Positions 58,188-64,000 of a stretch of 64,000 nucleotides of DNA are shown here, piece by piece. Positions within the stretch are counted from its first letter, which is position 1. Every line of letters begins with the position of its first letter. The notes beneath the pieces were generated by a model. That model was not told the DNA's origin. It worked only from the letters and a program-made list of their open reading frames with translations, and searched no databases. Origin of the DNA: Mucilaginibacter sp. (GTDB lineage Bacteria > Bacteroidota > Bacteroidia > Sphingobacteriales > Sphingobacteriaceae); the NCBI RefSeq assembly GCF_025359345.1, contig NZ_JANYGQ010000028.1, positions 186,001 through 250,000 of the forward strand, written 5' to 3'. Both the position numbers and the translations under genes were made by a program.

Positions 58188-59780
58188 ATGAAAAGAACAA
58201 TATTATTTTTAGCAGCGATTGCAACGGCAGTCACCATAAATTCCTGCACAAAACTGGATGTGCCTGTTGAATCGCAATATGTAAAATCCAACTTCCCGGT
58301 AACACAGCAGGATTACATTGCATTGTTAGGCACCATGTACTCTAACTTATCGTCAAATTACGCGGTGCCCTACTGGCGCATGCAGGAGCTTTCGACAGAT
58401 GAAGCAATTATCCCGGCAAGGGACGGGAACTTTGACGACGGTGGCCAATACAGGCAATTGCACTATCACACCTGGACATTTGACCATCCCAACGTTACCG
58501 GCGTTTGGCAATGGGGTTTCGGTGGCATCAACAACTGTAACCGCCTAATTAACCTGGTTAAAGCATCTTCATCAAGCGTTACGTTAAAGACCTCAAGCAT
58601 TGCCGAGATTACTGCAATGCGCGATTTGTATTACTTTTTTATGATGGATTTGTATGGTAATGTACCCATCATCAACACTTTCCCGGTAGCCGAGCTGCCA
58701 TCAACGCAATCAAGGGCTGAAGTTTTTAAGTTTATAGAGGCAGACCTGAAAAGTGTTTTACAGCAACTGCCATCAAAAACAAGCGTTGCTGCAACCAACA
58801 CCTTGCAATACGGTCGCCCAACTAAGGAAATGGCGTTTGCACTGCTTGAAAAAATGTATCTGAATGCAGAGGTATATACCGGCACCCAGCGTTATAATGA
58901 TGCTGTTGCAATGGCTGATAGCGTAATGAAAAACCCCAATTATAGCCTCGACGCTAAGTTCAGGGATATATTTTTACCTAATAACGGCCCGCAGATAAAA
59001 GAGACCATTTTTGCAGTGCCTTACGATCAGCAGATTCCGGGCAACCAGTTTACCAGGTTCGGCTTCTTTTACTACCTCGCGCCATATTACAACATGAACG
59101 TAGGCCTGAGTATTGCCATGAGTACCACTCACGAGTTTTATAACCGGTTTAATTTGCCCGGCGATGCGCGGACAAATACCTGGCTGGTAGGGCCGCAGTT
59201 TTTACCTGATGGTAATGGTGGTTTTACTAATCAACCTGCTTATTATCCTAATACTACCACACAAATAGTTATCACCCCTGATCTGATTTTGGTACCGCCC
59301 AAACCAATGGACGTAGGGAACACCATTGCAAGCCAGTCGGAAGGTATCCGCTCAATGAAATACTACCCGGATCCAAACATTATCCAGGCAACCCGTTTAA
59401 ACAGTAACGACGTGCCTGTGTTCAGGTTAGCAGATGTTATGCTGATGAAAGCGGAGGCGATATTAAGGGGCGCTACAGCTACCACTGTAAACGGGCAGCT
59501 GCAAACACCATTGTACCTGGTTAACCAGGTAAGGGCGCGTGCGGGTGCGCAATTGGCAGGTGCGGTTGATTTGCCATCGCTACTTGATGAGCGTGCAAGA
59601 GAATTTTCGTGGGAGGGATGGCGCAGGAATGACCTAATCCGTTTTGGCCAGTTTGAAGTGGATTACCCATTTGCGAATGACCCGCTGTCGATGAATAAAG
59701 ATGCAAGCAGGAGGCTTTACCCAATCCCGGCGACAGAAATTAAGCTTAATCCGAAATTAACTCAAAACCCGGGCTATTAA
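58188..59780 (+). CDS. SusD/RagB-type surface lipoprotein
   Basis: A 530-residue protein with the lipobox ATAVTINSC, Cys at about 20, so it is anchored in the outer membrane. SusD helical features: the N-terminal half includes AGFAYFFMMDLYGNVPII-like (LYYFFMMDLYGNVPIINTFP) and a TPR-like core; the C-terminal part has the ADVMLMKAEAILRG helix and LLDERAREFSWEGWRRNDLI, then RFGQF, typical of the family. It captures the ligand for SusC. The gene lies 21 bases after SusC and 10 bases before the PLC-like gene, forming one operon. Confidence 0.95.
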   Translation: MKRTILFLAAIATAVTINSCTKLDVPVESQYVKSNFPVTQQDYIALLGTMYSNLSSNYAVPYWRMQELSTDEAIIPARDGNFDDGGQYRQLHYHTWTFDHPNVTGVWQWGFGGINNCNRLINLVKASSSSVTLKTSSIAEITAMRDLYYFFMMDLYGNVPIINTFPVAELPSTQSRAEVFKFIEADLKSVLQQLPSKTSVAATNTLQYGRPTKEMAFALLEKMYLNAEVYTGTQRYNDAVAMADSVMKNPNYSLDAKFRDIFLPNNGPQIKETIFAVPYDQQIPGNQFTRFGFFYYLAPYYNMNVGLSIAMSTTHEFYNRFNLPGDARTNTWLVGPQFLPDGNGGFTNQPAYYPNTTTQIVITPDLILVPPKPMDVGNTIASQSEGIRSMKYYPDPNIIQATRLNSNDVPVFRLADVMLMKAEAILRGATATTVNGQLQTPLYLVNQVRARAGAQLAGAVDLPSLLDERAREFSWEGWRRNDLIRFGQFEVDYPFANDPLSMNKDASRRLYPIPATEIKLNPKLTQNPGY

Positions 59781-59790
59781 TTTATTTTGT

Positions 59791-60861
59791 ATGACAAAGA
59801 CATTTTTGAGCATCCTGCTAATTGCCTGTTTATCATTTAAAACCGGTAACCCCGTTAGCGACGATTTGCCTATAAACCGCATACAGGTGATTGGGTCACA
59901 CAATAGCTATAAACAATCCATCGATCCGGTGTTATTTAAGTTTATTAAAGAAAAAGACTCCGTAGGATCGAAGAAAATAGATTATAGCCATATCACCTTA
60001 TCGCAACAACTCGACCTGGGCTTGCTGGATCTTGAAATCGACATTTATGCCGATACCAAGGGCGGCAGATATGCACATCCGAAAGGGCTGGCCTGGGCAC
60101 CCGGCCAGGCGCCTTATGACAAGGATGGTGTTATGAACGAACCAGGGTTTAAAGTATTTCATATACAGGATATTGATTTCAGGAGCAATTGTTTAACATT
60201 TAAACAGTGTTTACAGGAGTTGAGGCAATGGTCGGACAAGCATAAAGATCACGACGTGATTTTTATTACAATGAATGCGAAGGATGAACGTATGAAAAAG
60301 CCGTACTATACTATTCCGGAAACATTTACCAGCGCAATTTTCGACCAGTTGGATAAGACCCTTTTGGAAAACCTGGGCCGGGAGAACCTGGTTGTTCCGG
60401 ATGATGTGAGGGGAAAATATAAAACCCTGCAAAGCGCGGTTTTACACGGCAACTGGCCAAAGGTAAAGCAGGCAAAGGGTAAATTTATATTTGTACTGGA
60501 TGAAGTTGGGAAAAAGAGGGCGGCTTACATAGCCGGCCACCCCTCATTAAAAAACAGGGTTCTGTTTACCGATTCTGAACCGGGCACACCTGAGTCGGCA
60601 ATACACATTATGAATAACCCGAAAAAGGACCTTAAAAAGATAAAGGCACTGGTTAAAAAGGGTTATATCATACGCACCCGAGCCGATAGCGACACTGAAG
60701 AGGCAAGGGACAACGATAAATCAACATTTGAAGCCGCATTGGCTTCTGATGCGCAGATTATCACTACAGATTACTACCAAAAAAGTACACATTTTAAATC
60801 AGACTATGTGATTAGCTTTGGTGATGGAACTTATTGCCGCCCGAACCCTTTATTTAAATAA
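59791..60861 (+). CDS. Secreted PI-PLC-like phosphodiesterase
   Basis: A 356-residue protein with a signal peptide (MTKTFLSILLIACLSFKTGN). The catalytic barrel shows IQVIGSHNSYKQSID (H37 as first catalytic His), DLGLLDLEIDIYADTKGGRY (metal-binding acidic pair), and FKVFHIQDIDFRSNC (second His), then ITMNAKDERMKK, the motif order of calcium-dependent phosphoinositide-type phospholipase C proteins of the PI-PLC-C1 group. It cleaves a phosphodiester, perhaps in glycerophospho- or inositol-containing substrates. As the last gene of the SusCD operon it probably acts outside or in the periplasm on the imported ligand. Substrate not determinable. Confidence 0.85.
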   Translation: MTKTFLSILLIACLSFKTGNPVSDDLPINRIQVIGSHNSYKQSIDPVLFKFIKEKDSVGSKKIDYSHITLSQQLDLGLLDLEIDIYADTKGGRYAHPKGLAWAPGQAPYDKDGVMNEPGFKVFHIQDIDFRSNCLTFKQCLQELRQWSDKHKDHDVIFITMNAKDERMKKPYYTIPETFTSAIFDQLDKTLLENLGRENLVVPDDVRGKYKTLQSAVLHGNWPKVKQAKGKFIFVLDEVGKKRAAYIAGHPSLKNRVLFTDSEPGTPESAIHIMNNPKKDLKKIKALVKKGYIIRTRADSDTEEARDNDKSTFEAALASDAQIITTDYYQKSTHFKSDYVISFGDGTYCRPNPLFK

Positions 60862-60879
60862 CGGTAAATATTTTATACG

Positions 60880-60918
60880 ACAAAGCCTGTGCTTAATTGT
60901 GAGCACAGGCTTTGTTTA
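60880..60918. terminator. Strong terminator between the PLC-like gene and amn
   Basis: ACAAAGCCTGTGCT (60880-60893) pairs perfectly with AGCACAGGCTTTGT (60902-60915) around an 8-base loop, followed by TTATT. The A/T-rich ends make it bidirectional for the convergent genes. Confidence 0.9.
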
Positions 60919-60936
60919 TTGTACGAGAGTTATAAT

Positions 60937-61797
60937 TTAAAATATCAGGTGCTTAACAGTTAACCCGTTATTTATTAGTTGTTTTAACGACTCAATCCCG
61001 ATCCTTAAATGCGTTTCAACAAATTGTTCGGTTACGCTCGAGTCGCTCTCAGCGGTTTTAACACCTTCGGGTATCATTGGTTGGTCTGACACCAACAGCA
61101 GGGCGCCTGTTGGAATTTTGTTGGCGAAGCCAGTGGTAAATACCGTTGCCGTTTCCATGTCCACAGCCATTGCACGCAGTTTTTTCAAGTATTTTTTAAA
61201 CTCCTTGTCGTGCTCCCAAACGCGACGGTTGGTGGTATAACATGTTCCGGTGAAGTAATCGCGGCCAAAGTCGCGTATGGTGGTCGATATAGCCTTTTGT
61301 AGGGCGAACGCCGGGAGTGCAGGCACTTCGGCGGGCAGGTAATCGTTTGATGTCCCTTCGCCCCGTATCGCGGCTATCGGCAATATCAGGTCGCCAACAT
61401 TGTTCTTCTTTTTAAGGCCACCGCATTTCCCCAGGAATATTACGGCTTTTGGTTTAATGGCGGTTAGTAGATCCATTATAGTCGCCGCCACCGAGCTGCC
61501 CATACCAAAGTTAATTATGGTTATACCATTGGCCGTCACACTTTGCATAGGTTTGTCAAGACCCAGTATCGGTGCATTATCATTCCACTGCGAAAATAAC
61601 TGTATGTATTTCGAAAAGTTGGTGAGGATGATGTATTGGCCAAAGTCGGCCAGCGGGCGGCCTGTATAGCGCGGCAGCCAGTTGGTAACAATACCTTCTT
61701 TTGTTTTTAAACCGGGGGTAATGGGGGTGTGCACCTCTTTGATTTTTTTCGCTTCTGTCTTCGGCTGATCTTTCTTTACGTCTAATTGTTCGTTCAT
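60937..61797 (-). CDS. amn: AMP nucleosidase (short, catalytic-domain form)
   Basis: A 286-residue protein of the PNP/UDP phosphorylase superfamily. VTANGITIINFGMGSSVAAT and KPKAVIFLGKCGGLKKKNNV hold the phosphate-site glycines, RGEGTSNDYLPAEVPALPAF fits AMP nucleosidase, and RAMAVDMETATVFTTGF is the nucleoside-binding loop with the catalytic Glu-rich METAT. The large N-terminal regulatory domain of the proteobacterial enzyme is absent, as in Bacteroidota. It hydrolyses AMP to adenine and ribose 5-phosphate, adjusting the adenylate pool. Downstream of clpX on the same strand, but separated by 212 bases containing a terminator, so it is probably a separate unit. Confidence 0.88.
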   Translation of the reverse strand: MNEQLDVKKDQPKTEAKKIKEVHTPITPGLKTKEGIVTNWLPRYTGRPLADFGQYIILTNFSKYIQLFSQWNDNAPILGLDKPMQSVTANGITIINFGMGSSVAATIMDLLTAIKPKAVIFLGKCGGLKKKNNVGDLILPIAAIRGEGTSNDYLPAEVPALPAFALQKAISTTIRDFGRDYFTGTCYTTNRRVWEHDKEFKKYLKKLRAMAVDMETATVFTTGFANKIPTGALLLVSDQPMIPEGVKTAESDSSVTEQFVETHLRIGIESLKQLINNGLTVKHLIF

Positions 61798-62009
61798 CGT
61801 TATATAATTTTAATCTCGTCGTCCCGACTGCCAACTGATCGGATCGGGATCTCACAGGGCAGGTTGCCAACGAGAGGGGTAACTTGTCAGAAGGGGCTGT
61901 GCTTGCGGAGAATAAGTTCGGCATGCCCCTTTATTTAACAACAAACCCCGGTTAAAAACCAGGGTCTGCGTTGTATATTCAAATATAAGTACTGGTTGTG
62001 TCTTCAACA
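61798..62009. other. Intergenic region with terminator and TGCCAACTGAT-type repeat
   Basis: ACCCCGGTT (61946-61954) and AACCAGGGT (61958-61966) form a hairpin suited to end clpX transcription on the minus strand. 61820-61880 contains CCCGACTGCCAACTGATCGG then ATCGGGAT and CAGGGCAGGTTGCCAACGAG, in part inverted copies of each other (TGCCAAC twice, CAGGGCAGG), a dispersed-repeat type. No riboswitch was recognised. Confidence 0.5.
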
Positions 62010-63248
62010 TTAAGCCACTTTTAACTTTTTAAGGTCCGATTTTTCGAATTTCTCGCGGGCGTAATCAAGCGTTACATTTAAGCGCTTAATTTCTTTTTTC
62101 GACGGAAACTCAAACATGGCGTCAATCATTATCGCCTCACATATCGAGCGCAGGCCGCGGGCGCCAAGTTTAAACTCAACCGCTTTGTCAACAATAAAAT
62201 CAAGTACATCGTCTTCAAACTCAAGCTTTACACCTTCGTATTCAAACAGCTTTTTGTACTGTTTCAACAGCGAGTTTTTTGGCTCAGTTAAAATATTGTG
62301 CAAAGCTTCCCTGTCGAGCGGATTCAAATACGTAAGCACAGGCAAACGGCCGATCAACTCCGGTATCAATCCGAATGATTTTAAATCCTGCGGAGTAATG
62401 TACTTATACAGGTTTTTCAAATCTACCTCACCATCATCACGTTTCATTTTGTAACCAACAGTTTGGGTACGCAGGCGGTTGGCAATTTTACGGTCGATAC
62501 CATCGAAAGCCCCGCCACATATAAACAGGATATTGTTGGTATTAACGGTAATCATTTTCTGGTCGGGATGTTTCCGGCCGCCCTGCGGCGGTACGTTAAC
62601 ATTTGTTCCTTCCAAAATCTTCAATAAAGCCTGTTGTACGCCTTCGCCCGATACGTCACGGGTGATAGATGCATTATCGCTTTTGCGGGCAATTTTATCA
62701 ACCTCATCAATATAAACAATACCACGCTCGGCGGTTGCTACATCATAATCGGCAGATTGAAGCAAACGGGTTAGAATACTTTCAACGTCTTCCCCCACAT
62801 AGCCTGCTTCTGTTAAAACTGTAGCATCGCAGATGCAGAATGGAACATTTAATATTTTAGCGAGGGTTTTTGCCAGTAGTGTTTTACCGGTCCCGGTTTC
62901 GCCAACCATAATAATGTTTGATTTTTCAATTTCCACATCATCCTTTTCAACACGCTGGTTAAGGCGCTTGTAGTGGTTGTAAACGGCAACGGCAAGTATC
63001 TTTTTGGCATCATCCTGACCAATAACATATTGATCCAGGTGGCCTTTAATTTCAGCAGGTTTTAACACCGCAGGTACCGATGGCGAAGTTTTTACCTTGC
63101 GCACTTTCAGCTCCTCAGCCAGTATTTCATTAGCCTGGTTGACGCACTTATCACAGATGTGCGCATCAAGGCCGGCAATCAGCATCAGGGAGTCCTGTTT
63201 ACCTGCCCCACAAAACGAACACCTGATCTCCTTGCTGTTTTTATTCAT
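62010..63248 (-). CDS. clpX: ClpX ATPase subunit of the ClpXP protease
   Basis: A 412-residue AAA+ unfoldase. The N-terminal zinc domain has CSFCGAGKQDSLMLIAGLDA then HICDKCVNQA (four Cys). Walker A GETGTGKT, Walker B GIVYIDEVDKIARK, the ClpX pore motif GYVGEDVE and RPP-region GGRKHPDQK are present, as is the C-terminal GARGLRSICEAIM sensor-2 arginine. It unfolds tagged substrates and feeds them to ClpP, encoded 149 bases upstream on the same strand. Length and motifs are standard. Secure. Confidence 0.97.
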   Translation of the reverse strand: MNKNSKEIRCSFCGAGKQDSLMLIAGLDAHICDKCVNQANEILAEELKVRKVKTSPSVPAVLKPAEIKGHLDQYVIGQDDAKKILAVAVYNHYKRLNQRVEKDDVEIEKSNIIMVGETGTGKTLLAKTLAKILNVPFCICDATVLTEAGYVGEDVESILTRLLQSADYDVATAERGIVYIDEVDKIARKSDNASITRDVSGEGVQQALLKILEGTNVNVPPQGGRKHPDQKMITVNTNNILFICGGAFDGIDRKIANRLRTQTVGYKMKRDDGEVDLKNLYKYITPQDLKSFGLIPELIGRLPVLTYLNPLDREALHNILTEPKNSLLKQYKKLFEYEGVKLEFEDDVLDFIVDKAVEFKLGARGLRSICEAIMIDAMFEFPSKKEIKRLNVTLDYAREKFEKSDLKKLKVA

Positions 63249-63265
63249 TTGATTTACTTTACTTA

Positions 63266-63273
63266 CAAATTTA
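63266..63273 (-). promoter_or_regulatory. Possible -7 promoter core for clpX
   Basis: CAAATTTA reads TAAATTTG on the minus strand, matching TAnnTTTG, 17 bases before the clpX start. It would let clpX be transcribed independently of clpP. Confidence 0.35.
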
Positions 63274-63278
63274 ATGAA

Positions 63279-63396
63279 AAAAGTCCGAAAGTCCGAAAGT
63301 CAGTAAAGTCCGAAAGATAATTTCGTCAAAACTTCTAACTTTTTAAATATTTGCAATCCGTTTTTTGTCTTTCGGACGTTAGGGACTTTCGGACTA
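63279..63396. repeat. AGTCCGAAAG dispersed repeat block between clpP and clpX
   Basis: AAGTCCGAAAGTCCGAAAGT then CAGTAAAGTCCGAAAGAT (63283-63320) faces GTCTTTCGGACGTTAGGGAC then TTTCGGACTAC (63367-63396), an inverted array of a 10-mer that ends at the clpP stop codon. The same unit occurs at 27081-27185, 34376-34412 and, diverged, near 43735. Confidence 0.75.
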
Positions 63397-63397
63397 C

Positions 63398-64000
63398 TTA
63401 GGCTTTATTCCCTCTTAAAATTTCATCCACCATACCAAATTCTTTTGCTTCTTCGGCTATCATCCAGTAATCACGGTCTGATGCTTTATCAACTTTTTCA
63501 TACGATGCCCCGCTGTGATCAGCGATGATCTGGTACAATTCTTTCTTCAATTTAGTGATCTCGTGGTATGATATTTCAATGTCTGACTGCTGGCCTTGCG
63601 CACCACCAGATGGCTGATGTATCATCACTCTTGCATGTGGTAACGCTGCCCTTTTGCCTGCAGCGCCTGCGCATAACAGCACGGCACCCATTGAGGCGGC
63701 CATACCTGTACAAATTGTTGCTACATCGTTTGATATAAATTGCATGGTGTCATATATACCCAAACCGGCGTAAACCGAGCCACCCGGCGAATTGATGTAT
63801 ATCTGTATATCACGTTTTGCATCAGCCGATTGAAGGAATAGCAATTGGGCTTGAATAATGTTTGCAATATTTTCATAAATCGCATCGCCAAGGAAAATGA
63901 TGCGGTCCATCATTAAACGCGAAAATACGTCCATTTGGGCTACGTTAAGCTGGCGCTCTTCAATAATGTAAGGCGTCATGCCGGTTATCCCGGTTGGCAT
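63398..64000 (-). CDS. clpP: ClpP protease subunit (5' end at or beyond window edge)
   Basis: A 200-residue stretch of ClpP that reaches the window edge. Serine protease residues are in place: S103 in CTGMAASMGAVLLC, H128 in RVMIHQPSGGAQG, and D177 in SDRDYWM. INSPGGSVYAGLGIYDTMQF lines the oxyanion region. The codon at the edge is ATG, but ClpP in this phylum usually has about 15-25 more residues before PYIIEERQ, so this Met is probably internal and the gene continues to the right. It forms the tetradecameric proteolytic chamber for ClpX, encoded downstream. Secure. Confidence 0.95.
   Translation of the reverse strand: MPTGITGMTPYIIEERQLNVAQMDVFSRLMMDRIIFLGDAIYENIANIIQAQLLFLQSADAKRDIQIYINSPGGSVYAGLGIYDTMQFISNDVATICTGMAASMGAVLLCAGAAGKRAALPHARVMIHQPSGGAQGQQSDIEISYHEITKLKKELYQIIADHSGASYEKVDKASDRDYWMIAEEAKEFGMVDEILRGNKA

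Noticed and set aside
1..64000. tRNA, rRNA, CRISPR arrays, insertion sequences, prophage
   Set aside because: Looked for and none recognised; repeats found are short intergenic palindromes without spacers or transposase genes.

Overview
The window looks like a piece of a Bacteroidota chromosome, most likely from the Sphingobacteriaceae (a Mucilaginibacter/Pedobacter-like genome). The evidence is a SusC/SusD pair, several Bacteroidota-type promoter cores (TAnnTTTG), few recognisable Shine-Dalgarno sequences, many secreted proteins ending their signal peptide in ...A-Q, Bacteroidota-style short AMP nucleosidase and two-gene M16 peptidases, and many dispersed palindromic repeats between genes. 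No rRNA, tRNA, CRISPR array, insertion sequence or prophage was recognised, so the genus is an inference.

Layout. 0-5 kb: partial NUDIX hydrolase, SRPBCC protein, riboflavin synthase, a TPR protein, and three small or secreted unknowns. 5-12.7 kb: Hsp70-type chaperone HscA, a large surface protein (HExxH metallopeptidase-like domain, beta-propeller repeats, C-terminal barrel), a lipoprotein, an unknown and an orphan histidine kinase. 13-19 kb: ClpB, a second SRPBCC protein, a GH3 glycosidase and a DUF4268 protein. 19.1-19.9 kb: gene-free, with an AT-rich stretch and a probable independent RNA transcript with its own promoter and terminator, followed by a PIN-PhoH ATPase. 22-28.5 kb: FUSC membrane protein, PEP carboxylase, DUF4142 lipoprotein and thymidylate kinase. 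28.5-32 kb: a 41-aa ORF, a DUF763 protein, then a Crp/Fnr regulator interrupted by an in-frame amber codon, followed by two genes whose promoters share one perfect palindrome at identical spacing. 32-40 kb: sugar MFS transporter plus ROK kinase, IMP dehydrogenase, a degenerate stand-alone GyrB-like ATPase/transducer protein, and an M16 peptidase pair (one inactive, one active). 40-48 kb: helical-repeat protein, a small conserved protein, a secreted GH29 fucosidase fused to an SMP-30-like propeller, an LTA-synthase-type sulfatase, a TPR protein and cystathionine beta-synthase. 48.5-61 kb: a giant alpha-2-macroglobulin-like protein with an embedded SusC-type regulatory/TonB-plug module, a small membrane protein, then a SusC-SusD-PI-PLC-like operon. 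61-64 kb: AMP nucleosidase, ClpX and ClpP on the minus strand.

How they fit together. Most of the window is housekeeping: protein quality control (HscA, ClpB, ClpX, ClpP, M16), nucleotide metabolism (Tmk, GuaB, Amn), riboflavin, anaplerosis (Ppc) and sulfur amino acids (Cbs). Glycan and envelope functions (GH3, GH29-SMP30, MFS-ROK, SusCD-PLC, A2M-plug) are interspersed. The most unusual items are the twin-operator unit beside the amber-interrupted Crp/Fnr gene, the degenerate GyrB paralogue, the A2M/TonB-plug chimera, the metallopeptidase-propeller-barrel protein and the unassigned RNA locus before phoH.
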